The notes under the pieces were generated by a model that saw nothing but the letters and a program-made list of their open reading frames with translations, did no database searches and was not told the DNA's origin. This document shows positions 22,879 through 33,028 of a stretch of 64,000 bases of DNA, piece by piece. The position numbers were made by a program, and so were the translations under genes. Within the stretch, counting starts at the first letter, position 1; every line of letters begins with the position of its first letter. This DNA is from Calonectria ilicicola (lineage: Eukaryota; Ascomycota; Sordariomycetes; Hypocreales; Nectriaceae). The stretch spans positions 1,302,001 through 1,366,000 of the forward strand of contig CP085833.1 in assembly GCA_020809705.1 (NCBI GenBank), in the 5' to 3' direction.

Positions 22879-23185
22879 GTCAAACCGAGTCTGGTCGGGC
22901 GCTTTGGCCGTTGTCGTACTCGGACCAATCTGCCCCCAACGCCGAATTGAACTTGGGGTTGGGGTGATCACATGGCTCCTCCAAAGTTCACGGGAATTAT
23001 TCCACCAGTAGCACCGAAAACAACTCCTTCGCAGTCCGCTTCGTGAAAGTTTGAGCCTTTTCATCGGTGGTATTCGGGACCGTTTGTAAGAGCATTATTA
23101 AGATTCAAAAGACATCATGAAGGGAAAATACCTAGCTATACTGCCTCAAAGAGGCCTTTGACTCTTGGTTCCACTCGTTGCAGTC

Positions 23186-24305
23186 ATGGTCAAACTTCTG
23201 GTGCCCTTATTTCTGGGCTCATCTGCTGCCCAGACTGCAAGTGCGTTATACACGTCGAGTGGAAATTCATTTAAATGGAAGGACATCAAACACGTGTATG
23301 CAATCTCGCTACATATCCCTGAAAGTTTCTGACATAATCTCAGCATCGCATTCGGGGATTCCTACACCTTCATACAGGGAACACAAGATATCCAAAATAC
23401 AGCTTCATTGGAGACTATGATAGCCAATTTTCATTTACGCCTGAAAAGTTGCTTTCTGACAAGATAGTTCAGAATTACAATGGCACATCAGCAGGGGGTC
23501 CCAACTGGATCGAGTTTCTTACTGGCTGTGGCCTTCAGGACGGTCTCACGGCCCCTTCCACCTGCACATTGCCGCTCTGGAACTTTGCTTTCGCTGGAGC
23601 AGATATCGCGGAGGCCTTCACTCCTCTGCACCACGCCTTTACAATCCCATTAGTCAATCAAACCCAGCAGTACCTCACTTGGGCTGAGCCAGTCCTGAAG
23701 AGCGGAATTAAAAAGTCCAAGGCTCTTGTCGCATTCTGGATAGGGATAAACGATATCATTGATACAAGCAGCTATGATGTTGATTTGTCGGCCCTTTATG
23801 ACTCCATGATCAAATTCATGTTTGATACGAGTGTCGAGTCTCTTTACCAGGCAGGCTTTAAAAACTTTCTCTTTTTGAACTTGCCTCCCTTACATCGCAG
23901 CCCATACAACACCCACGCCACCAATCCTAATCTCAATGCGACGATGATTGATTGGTGGAACAATCACCTCTCGAAACACAGCGCTAGTTTCGCGAATACT
24001 CATAAATCCGCGACAACTATAGTTTACGACACATCGTATTTCCTCAACGATGTCCTTGACAACCCAGACAAATACCAAATCACAAACACAACTGATTATT
24101 GCCCGGGGTATGCTGATGAAAGAGTATTGACTGACCCTGCCGCATTTGGATGCACTCCCATAGATGGCTACTTTTGGTTCAATTCGGCACATATGTAAGC
24201 TTTATTCCCCTTTACCAGATTTGACCCCGCTAAATATGCGATAGAACTAGCCATACCCATAAGTTACTTGCGAATGATTTGGTCAACTATTTGAGATCTA
24301 AGTAG
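23186..24305 (+). pseudogene. Secreted GDSL/SGNH esterase (CE16-like) with one frameshift
   Basis: Predicted extracellular acetyl- or carbohydrate esterase. Exons are 23186-23295, 23344-24194 and 24251-24305, joined by GT-AG introns of 48 and 56 nt. The signal peptide is MVKLLVPLFLGSSAAQTASA. Block I reads IAFGDSYTFIQGT with the nucleophile Ser. GGPNWIEFLTGCG, the oxyanion block FWIGINDI and the C-terminal FNSAHIHTHKL with the His follow. Near 23386-23389 the frame breaks: GDSYT is in one frame and YPKYSFIGDYDSQFSF in another, with no space for an intron. One missing base (CAAGATAT for CAAGGATAT) would explain it. Either the gene is newly inactivated or the base call is wrong, since everything else is intact. 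Confidence 0.75.
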
Positions 24306-24347
24306 TGTAAACATACAATAGAGATTACAAAATGTACAACTTTTAGT

Positions 24348-25638
24348 CTACTTTCTAGCCACAATTGGATCAATCCAGCCAACGTTTGGTTGACTACCAT
24401 CCTGCGTCATGAATACATTGACCGGCCAAAAGTATGGCTTAGCTTGCGTCTTATTCCAAACTAATGTCACACCGCTTTGTTCTTGGGCTGTCACGTTATT
24501 TCCGGGTCCTGTGGTATCATAGACTGCCATAGTGGTAAGATTGTTGAAGTTCTGGGGAGAACCGGCCCAAACAGTGTAGCCAACTGGGAGAATGGTCTGG
24601 TCGAAGTAGGTGTTTCTGAACAAAGACCTGTGGATGGAGTTCCATGGTCGTCCGAGAGAGCATACCCCCTTTTGTGCCGCGAGGACAGTCGTGTTGGTGG
24701 CCAAGACCTTTGAGTCGGCAATATATACACCGTATTTGTTTGCAAATGTGGTGTTGGTACCTTTCCATGCTGTGATCCCACCTCCGCAGCTACGTAGTAG
24801 AAGCGTTGATTTGTCAACGAAAAGCGTACCAAAACCATACAAAAAGTCAGTTTGACCAGCGACAATGCAGTCATGCATAACAGCATTGGCAAGCTTTCCA
24901 ATGTATACCTATCGCAAGGTTAACTCACTGCTCATACTAAAAAAGAAATAGCAATCATCCACTCACAGTATCTTGATAGCTATAGAAGCCGCAAGAGTAG
25001 AACCCCATGTTTGCGTAACCAGAGCCTAGTGCATGAGCAGGCCCGGACGATCGCGGTGCCCACTCATTGCGAAAATCTATGTTGTAAGCCCTGAAGTCAG
25101 AACATCCAAAGGGTGTGCCGGCAGGGACAGCAAACCCAGTGGGGCCGGACCCGACCTTTGTGGCATTGTAAGTAGGGCCAACAGTGAGAACACCTGTATC
25201 GATATTGTCTGGGAAACTAGAGTTTTGGTTCGCCGCGTCATGAAATATTTGGACTTCATTTTGTGGGCTATCATCATATGTAACATTCGAGTACACCTCA
25301 CCCTTCCAAGGCTTATCGCTTTGCCCGAGAAGTGTGAGAGGTCCCTGACGTGTCACATTCAATTGCTCCCTGTACGTCCCAGCCCCAATCAAAATGACAT
25401 GCGACGAATTGTCGTGCGGAAGAGAGCTTATGGCATCTTGGATGCTAGTGAAGTTGGCCGAAGCGTCTGTCTGGCTAACAAAGAGTGTACCACTTGGGCA
25501 ATGTTCCAATGGATTGGTGGTCTTCTTTTGGCATTTGCTGTAGGTTTTAGCCGGGCCATTTTGGGCTGCAGCGATTTCAACAACGAACAAAGCCCAGGCC
25601 AGGGAACTGGCCTTGGCAAATTCCTTAAAGAATAGCAT
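24348..25638 (-). CDS. Secreted pectin methylesterase (CE8)
   Basis: Removes methyl esters from homogalacturonan outside the cell, 410 residues. Exons are 25638-24967 and 24908-24348, with a GT-AG intron of 58 nt. The signal peptide is MLFFKEFAKASSLAWALFVV ending near AAAQ. Right-handed beta-helix motifs occur in order: FTSIQDAISSLP, ILIGAGTYREQL, GFYSYQDT (Gln222, acid/base Asp223), CIVAGQTDFLYG (nucleophile Asp245) and SLGRPWN (substrate-binding Arg). I chose the ATG at 25638 because the open frame further upstream starts only at TTG and would spoil the signal peptide. It converges on the GDSL esterase gene with about 40 bp between stops. Several NxS/T sequons agree with secretion. Confidence 0.95.
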
Positions 25639-28044
25639 CGGAGCGGCAATGAATATAAAACAACAAACGATGAATTCACAGACTACCCGTGTCAATCATT
25701 GTCTTGGCGCTCCGTTTATACACAATCTGGGGGAATGGAGTATCATCTTCTAACCCTAAGAATTAATCGCTTTTTCCTAGTGCAAATTGCAAGGGGAGCC
25801 GGAAAACTTGTCGTATTTTTCCGGCCACATGAATGTTAATTTATCCAGAAAATACCTAGGCTCGAGTTTTAGTGTGTCTCATCAACAGACCCTATCGAAC
25901 CATCATCGTGGCCGCTACACGTCGTCATTCAGCCCTTCAGAGTCATTTGCGGGGTTGATCGACAGGGCCACAGGGGAAAGGCGATTGGAATACTAAAATT
26001 GCAATCTCCACACAACTTCAGGGCCAGGATTTTCCACTAATGAAAATCCAGACAGGGTTTTGTAAATATTTACAGGGTCCCCATCATTCGGCAAAACTTT
26101 GCCGACCCCCACAATGATTCGACAGCTGATCCCGTAGCAACCCAAAGTTGTCCCCCATTTCTCTATTTTAACTATAGATATATTGTCGCGTTGATTTAAA
26201 GTGCTCTTAATTGATGGTATGGAAGAACCCTCCGAATATCTCAAACCACCTACCCTTCAAAAATTGGGATCCCTACCGACAATGCAGTACACAATTGAAT
26301 CTGCCTTTAAATGAAATGTTGGAAAGAAAATGATGTTGGCTGAATGAGTATCTATATTTAAACAATATACAAACTAGCCATAAATAATTTCAGTAATTAT
26401 TTCTAATTACGAATTGCAATACATTCTATTCCAATGGGGATTGGTATGGATGATAAAGATTGCGCTCTTGGGTAAGTGGTGATATTTGATGGGCTTGAAG
26501 GATAATGCGCTGTTAACACATGGTGCAATGAATTGTGCGAAGTAGGTGGGCTACTCGATTGCTTATTAGCCCTCCTAGATGATAGAATCATCATATATTA
26601 TGGGCTAAGGAATACTGCTATCACAGGTCAATCACTCATGCTGTGCGTTTCATCGCGGCATCTTTTACGCGATAGACTTTGTGCTGCCCGAATTTCGGAC
26701 TGAACAAAACTTGGACATTCGTAGCTAACACACCACATAAATGCCACAGATATCATCAATCAAACTAAGTCCAGCTGGTTGGTTGCTCGCACAACTCTAA
26801 CGGCTTCTATGTTGCTTAGCAAAAGACCCGTGCACCTACTGGTTTTACCCCACACCATTAGCCTCTCGTTGATAAGAATATGAATCCCTCCATCAGTATC
26901 GCAGGTTCGGGCAACTTGTCTGCCGCTACTGCCCTAGATTCTACAATATAACTACCCGACCTAAAGGATTACGTGGCCTGGACGAGGAGAGTAAGCTCTA
27001 GCCTCACCCACTTGGTTGTGGACACAATTGGTCATACAATGCACCCTCGGGCATAGTATCTCAACCAAGGATCCTAATAAGTAAAATAGTTCTGGACGGG
27101 GGCGTAATTAATCTCGAACTTGTTCTATCCTAGGGCCTCGAGGTGGACCGCGTGGGCAGTGGTGATTCAACCAGGCATGTCTTCTCCAATAGAGGTAGGT
27201 GCAAGGAATCCACCCATCTTTGCCGCTGATGGTGGCACGGACGGCCACGGGTCAGCCTTTAATGTGTTCACTCGCCTTGTGGTTGGGGCGGTCGTAGTCG
27301 ATGTTGAGCTTCTTGGACAGATCGCACTGGTCTTCGGCGAGGGTTACGTTGCGGGGAGCTATGTGGTTGATCAAGACGGGGAGATAGGAAAAGATTTCGA
27401 CGGTGTCGGCGCCCTCGCACAGTCGTTGGAAGACCATGGAGACTGGGTCGGGAATAACGGTGCACTTATGTGATCTGTGGTTATTGTCTTCTTCCAAGCA
27501 AAGGAATAGCCCAGGGCGCAAAACCTGAGATCCAGACTTTCAAAGCGTGTGGTACGATTGCCATCGTGCCTAAAAGATTTTGCATCCCGAAGGCAATATG
27601 GGTAATTTGATAGAAATAAAATACGAGAAAGAATTTTGATATAATATTTATTGGCGTATTTCAAGATTATGCGGGGGACTTGGAACAAAGAGGTCTCTCT
27701 GACAACAGCGAGTCCTTTCAAACCGAACACCCGGCGGGCATATCGTTAAGGTTAGCTGTGCTAAAACTTCCGCAGTCACATGTTTTATTCAGACGCATAA
27801 ACTAAATGGCCTAATGAATTTCTGCTTTGTGTTGACGCACAAAAACCCTCGCCGCGACGCGTTAGCGGCTGTTGATCACAAATGGATTAGCAAACAATCC
27901 AGACTCATGTTTCCGTCTGAGCAGACTTTGCCGCATCACTTCCCTCTCTCAAAACTGTCTGTCATGTTCTCGCAAAGTCTCTGAGAGTTTTACCAACCAA
28001 CCAACCAAACGACCAGCGTCCAAACGCCAGCGCCATCATCCAAG
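25639..28044. other. Long intergenic stretch, no convincing gene
   Basis: 2.4 kb between the pectin methylesterase and the HMG-like gene. An open frame at 27252-27521 (-) reads somewhat protein-like but has no family, start context or splice continuity that I can defend. AT-rich tracts occur around 26330-26420. Confidence 0.5.
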
Positions 28045-29445
28045 ATGACAACCCAACGCAACATCGATGATGTCCTCGGCACGAGGCCGGAGGACTGGCC
28101 CGACCTCGATATGGATTCTGATACAGAAGAATACGCTCAGGCTTTAGCGCTAAACGAGGCCTCGTTTGTGGCCGTCATGGATCGCGAAATTAATCAACGA
28201 TACGCGAAGTTAGCCTTTGATCATATCCCTAAGGCGCTCTATACCAAGGCAAAAGAGCACCATGACCAGCTCACCAAGGGGGAAACAGAGCTACTCCTCA
28301 GTCGCGGCGATGTCATAGGCAAGGCCCTTGCTTCTCCCGAATCCTTGACTATTGACGAGAAGCACCAAGTCCTCCGCTGGCCACCACCGGGTACAGTACG
28401 CACGAACATTCAACATGCCACTAATGGGATGCTCAGCACGCCCAAGGAGCTCTACAATAAGGCCAAGAATGCAAAGGGTCGTGGTCAGCTCAAGGAAGCG
28501 TTGAATAACGATGAGATCGCCCTACTTACAGGTAGATTTTACGCTATAAACGACCCAGACTTTGGTTCACTAGAGACAATGGATATTCTTGCTTCACCAG
28601 GTACTGGGCCAGCTATGGAGGTGGTATTGGCCAGAATGGGAATGGAGTGGAACGTCTTCGAGGCTGTTGAGGAGGTCAAGGAGACGCAAGCGCAGATGGT
28701 CCCGACCTTTCCGGTTCACGGTGCTGGACTACCATGCTTCAGCGCAAATCACACCATCAACGACATTTTCTATCTTCTCGGGCAGATTGAACGTGGTGTT
28801 ATTACAGCTGAAGAGGTGACAGCCCGCAAGGATGAATATTTCAATGCCCTGAAAGCCACCGCCACCTTCAACCAGTATCACACTGCCATGCCTTTCGTTC
28901 CCAACAATGTCCTGCGGTGGCCCGCGATGCCTCCTTTCTCGCCCGCCGACTACTACGGGTCCCATCCTTGGCCACTTACTGCTAAGCGATACAGTGCCAT
29001 CGACCTCTTCCGTGATGACACCCACCTCTCAGGCTGGGACGTCGAGCCTGGATGGTTTGTGGTCCCCGAATACCAAAGAGAAGCCTATCGCGCCAGATCC
29101 GAATCGCTCCGCCTTGATGCCTGGGCCACCTACAACGAAGCTGTGGCCCAAGCTACAAATCGTTTTGTTCTTCCCCAGAGAAACAATCAACAACTGCGCC
29201 CAGCCGATTTAGGGATGGACCAGAGTTTTAGACAAGAGTTCATGAGGGTGAGGGAGCCGATCATCATCACGGCGTTCATGGTGTTTCGCGAAGACCTTGG
29301 GACGGATACAGTGTCTCAAATGGGGTTTCAAGAGGCATTGGAAATGTGGGATGGCTTGACTGAGGAGCAGAAAGAGGAGTATGGGAACAGAGCCCATGCG
29401 GCTAATGCTGCTGTTGATGCGGCATACCTGGAGGGAAGCCTGTAG
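28045..29445 (+). CDS. Fungal protein with HMG-box-like C-terminus (paralogue A)
   Basis: A 466-residue, single-exon protein of a family I do not recognise by name. The N-terminus (GTRPEDWPDLDMDSDTEE) is acidic. Two repeats around LYTKAKEHHDQLTKGETELL and LYNKAKNAKGRGQLKEAL precede a helical middle. Near residue 320 (AIDLFRDDTHLS to YQREAYRARSESLRLDAW) and again at about 405-460 (ITAFMVFREDLG, then MWDGLTEEQKEEYGNRAHAA) the sequence resembles HMG boxes: hydrophobic-F-x-x-[DE] at helix 1 and W..L..EQK..Y at helix 3. A nuclear, DNA-bending role is possible but inferred. A clear paralogue lies inverted at 33029-34156 and shares the N-terminal and middle blocks. Confidence 0.8.
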   Translation: MTTQRNIDDVLGTRPEDWPDLDMDSDTEEYAQALALNEASFVAVMDREINQRYAKLAFDHIPKALYTKAKEHHDQLTKGETELLLSRGDVIGKALASPESLTIDEKHQVLRWPPPGTVRTNIQHATNGMLSTPKELYNKAKNAKGRGQLKEALNNDEIALLTGRFYAINDPDFGSLETMDILASPGTGPAMEVVLARMGMEWNVFEAVEEVKETQAQMVPTFPVHGAGLPCFSANHTINDIFYLLGQIERGVITAEEVTARKDEYFNALKATATFNQYHTAMPFVPNNVLRWPAMPPFSPADYYGSHPWPLTAKRYSAIDLFRDDTHLSGWDVEPGWFVVPEYQREAYRARSESLRLDAWATYNEAVAQATNRFVLPQRNNQQLRPADLGMDQSFRQEFMRVREPIIITAFMVFREDLGTDTVSQMGFQEALEMWDGLTEEQKEEYGNRAHAANAAVDAAYLEGSL

Positions 29446-31042
29446 ATTTACATGACTAGGTAGAATGGCGAGTCATGGAGAAATTATCAGTTCAATAACA
29501 TCACACGGGAGCTATGACACGAGAAATGGCGGATCTAAAGTTCAGCATCGTGAGAATGTCAAGCTTGCGTTTGAGATAGGGTGGGCAGATGAATGACAGT
29601 CAGGTAAGGTATTTGGCAGAATCTGGTATGAACAAAGACTCGTTGGACTGGTGGTGTTGATTGGTGGAGCGAAATTTACTTGTGGCACAAGAGATCCTTT
29701 GTTAACCTGTCTTCACCAGCAACTGGTGGCGGCCAAAGAGTGACTAGGAAAGACTCTTGCTTGTAGTGGCGAGTCATCACGAAATCACGTGTGACGCCTT
29801 ACTAGACAAACTCTAACGAAATTTCGCGGCGCTCAGTACCGCACATGTAACCTCTCGACTAAGGGATTCTCTCACTAACTCGTTGTGCTCTATGGCTAGA
29901 GTTTGGTAATTGCATATTTAGCCTAGTAGGGCGCTATGGGTGAGTTGTTTAAATGCTTTTGAGTCGCAATGTCAACTCTAATAACCCCAGACGGTTGTGG
30001 TTGACTGGTTGCGTTAGTTGTCTTTGAACTTCATTGGGATGAGATGACTAAATCACTAAGCAAAGCTACACAAGTTTATGAATACGTAAGTGTGGGCACC
30101 TGCCAGCATTGCTTCTTCCCATCGGAGGTCTGTGATGGCGACATACAACGGAACCCTTGGAGGATTGTGTCCACTATTTCTTTCCTGTTATTCCCCAGCG
30201 ATCTGATACATATTAGAAAAGTAAACTACATAAATAAATAAATAAATAAAGATAAATAGTGCTTTGTATGATAATTTATTTATTTTTTAGTTATTAAATG
30301 CAGGTGCAAAGAAATCATGGTGCAATATCCAATGTGGAAGAAGTCACATGGGAACAATCTTTCAACGGGCGCATTATAAGCAAAGCCTGGAAATTCCCAG
30401 AAATGAAATGGCCTTTTACCGCTCCTTGGCGAGACGTAAAAAACAGAAATGATCTCTAGCTCCAGCTCAAGATCTGTGAAGAGACAAAAGGCCCTGATTT
30501 TCCTGTCCCTGAACTTGCACCAACCACAGGGCTTGGAGGGGCCTGGAGGAACGAATGGTTTTCAACCAGCGATAGAAACATAAATTGACATGTGAAATTC
30601 ATACGGTTGTTTTCTTCATTTAAGGAAAGGAACAGCCTGAAAATACAAGATGGAAGCCTTGATAGCCAGAAATCCACTATAATAAAAGGTAGCTTCGTAG
30701 CTGGGAATACAGCGAACTCATACTCAAATATGACCGCTCTTAAACACACCCGCGAACGCACATCAGTGAAGATTACCAGTATCTAACTATGTATCATCGA
30801 TGAGGGCGGCATCCCTCTACAGACTAAATCCACGGCTCCATACATCAATAGATATCAATTGACGTGTCACGTAGGTAATATGAGTTTTGATACTCACCAT
30901 CAAACGGATTGGTGAAAATTCGGTTATCAAAATTCATCTTTGCCCCTTGGTCGACAGCATGGATATGCTCACGGATCCATCGTACCGCAGTGTTGGCAAG
31001 CAACTTCATCTCTTGATCGACACACGTCTTCTTGATGGGGTT
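29446..31042. other. Intergenic with AT-rich hairpin
   Basis: No gene recognised. It contains a (TAAA)n/TTTATTTATT inverted repeat at 30231-30287. Confidence 0.5.
30231..30287. repeat. AT-rich inverted repeat with TAAA tandem units
   Basis: Five TAAA-type units (30231-30250) face TTTATTTATTTTTT (30275-30288), able to form an A/T hairpin. It resembles the elements at 19961 and 32545. Confidence 0.5.
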
Positions 31043-32374
31043 CTATACCATTTCAAGTTGCGTGAGCTTCTCCAAAACCCATAGGCGGGCATGAATCCCG
31101 ACACGTGCAAAGTGCGCTACCATGAACTCCTGCCAGCGCCCTTGCCACGTGCCTTGAATGTTGCGGTGGAATTGGTCCCTGTAGGAGTTCTCGAATCGTG
31201 CCATCTCTTCCATGACCAATCTGTACACCATTTTGTGTCTAGATTTGACGTTCCCATCATTGTAGTAGTCGAAAACTCCCATAATCGACTGAATATAAGT
31301 GAGCCCTTTCTTTAGGCTGGCAAGCGTGGGCATGGTGCAATGAAGTTTCCATATGTCTTCGCCTACTGGACTTTGGAAGTTATAGATTCTGGCTTTTATT
31401 GAGTTCAGGTGTGAATCGCAGACAACTAGGCCAACACGTTGTTGCATGGACCCCAGGTGAAGAAGGCAGGCCTCTGCTGGAGAGATGGCTGTGTGCTGAC
31501 CCCACCTCAAAAAGTTGTCCATAAACATGCTGACTTCATGGGGGTCGGAATTGTATGTAAACAAGTAGGAATCTGCATTGCTAGGTGCTCCGAGACGTTC
31601 AACGCCGCCGTTGATCGATGCAGTGAGGAATCGCCGGATGGTATGGAGCTCCATAATGTGCTCGCTTACCCAAATTCCCTTAGCCTCGCTTTTGGCTGCA
31701 TTAATTTTGAGTCGGTATTGGAACGGACCCAAACCAAACGACTGGAGGACGTAACGAGACAGGTCTTGATTCAAGTGAATCAAGTCGTCTCCTTGGTTCC
31801 CGTTGGGATACGGCCAAGATTCGATAATTTCTCCAGGCCACTGAGCGGTGGAGCATAGTGCCAATCGGACGGAGTAACGCCTTGAACCACCCATTTGGTA
31901 CGCTCTTGATTGTTCATAGGATCTCTCGCGTGATCCCTCGCCGTTTCCCTGTTGGCGTGCTTTACTAGAGTGCTGGGCATTGGAAATGAGGCGGGAGGCA
32001 AATCCCTTGCCAACGACCGAAATGCCCTCTATGTCAGTCGAAGCGAAAAAGTGGCTATTATCGGGAAGGGCGTAGGGGACGCTCGCGTCGGTTTCTATCG
32101 GTATGAAACAGTCATGGCCGAGCGAGAACTTGTTTCTGTTGATCGTGTTGCACTTGAAAAGATCCAAATGCTCCATTCTTTCTATGGTCTTGGTCTGCGA
32201 GTCGAGTTCGACTACGCCGCAATTTCGAATGCCCATGACGCTCATGAATGATACAGAAGGCTCTGTCGTAGGAATAATCAGCAACCAGCCAGCAAAAGGG
32301 GCGAAGTATGCGACAGTCGCTCATGGTGACTTACCGATGACAATGTTGCGGGCCGCTTCTGGATGGCTTTTGTA
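31043..32374 (-). CDS. Unrecognised fungal protein between the two HMG-like paralogues
   Basis: The main exon (32262-31043) encodes about 406 residues. Its first part joins through a 72-nt GT-AG intron (32334-32263) to an exon at 32374-32335, giving the smooth stretch SHPEAARNIVIEPSVSFMSV. That exon is preceded by an acceptor-like TAG, so at least one more 5' exon is likely and the true start is not resolved; the first ATG in the main exon is at 32245. Readable features are the charged, low-complexity SKARQQGNGEGSRERS and a helical C-terminal half (LRWGQHTAISPAEACLLHLG, MVYRLVMEEMARFENSYRD). I see no catalytic motif, membrane segment or signal peptide. Confidence 0.6.
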
Positions 32375-32544
32375 CTAGCAAAGATTGATGCAATATAGTT
32401 GATCAATTTCATACGTGTTGAAGTCGTTGTTTGCAAAACAAAGTGGGAGTAGGGGCACGTGTAGGCTTGACAACTGCGACGGGCCGTCTGCGACGCGTTT
32501 GACCGAAAAGCGCCACTGGCTTCAAGTATCGATACAGGAAAATG

Positions 32545-32603
32545 AAATAAATAAAATAATCTCAATAAATAAATTAGCTTTATATATAGAATTTTATTTA
32601 TTT
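32545..32603. repeat. AT-rich inverted repeat with 13-bp perfect arms
   Basis: AAATAAATAAAAT (32545-32557) is exactly complementary to ATTTTATTTATTT (32591-32603), with a loop containing TTAGCTTTATATATAG. The loop resembles that of the element at 19961 (TAGCTAAG). Confidence 0.6.
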
Positions 32604-32759
32604 TATTTATGTATTTACAATCAGCCTGAAGGCTTCAGAGAGAAGCAACAACAAAGGGGATTTATTGAGATTTTGATACCACCAATGAACTTTCAATCCA
32701 CTTGGCATAATGAGGACCACACTTGGCTAAAAGGTCAACCCAAGTCGTTGGTTCTCATC

Positions 32760-33028
32760 TCATAGCCTTTTCCGTTCGTCATATCCAGCCATAGCAGTTT
32801 TATTACCCGCAGCAGTCCTCACCTCAAATACTTTGTTCCATTCATCGGTCAAATCATCATTCCAGCTTCTCAAACCTCTTGAAACTCCACACCTGATCCT
32901 AGCTCTTCGCGAAAGAGACCGAGCGATGTGATGATATCTGGCATATGAGAAATTCCAGGGAGCGCCCGTTCAAAATTCACGGCGTTTCTATAACTCGCAC
33001 ATGGTCCCGAATCACCCGTATGCCACTA
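32760..33028 (-). pseudogene. Relic of the lost terminal HMG-like box of paralogue B
   Basis: Past the TAA-TAG stops of the 33029-34156 gene, the same frame continues into IITSLGLFREELGSGVEFQ. After a frame change near 32875 it continues into SWNDDLTDEWNKVFEVRTAA. This aligns with the terminal box of paralogue A (ITAFMVFREDLG, then MWDGLTEEQKEEYGNRAHAA). The gene therefore once extended to about 32760 and lost its last box through a stop and a frameshift. Confidence 0.65.

Noticed and set aside
25639..25695. Longer pectin methylesterase N-terminus
   Set aside because: It would start at TTG and bury the clear signal peptide that begins at 25638.
27252..27521. Minus-strand open frame with protein-like composition
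   Set aside because: No recognisable family, no splice partners, and the complementary strand is equally open. I could not support it as a gene.
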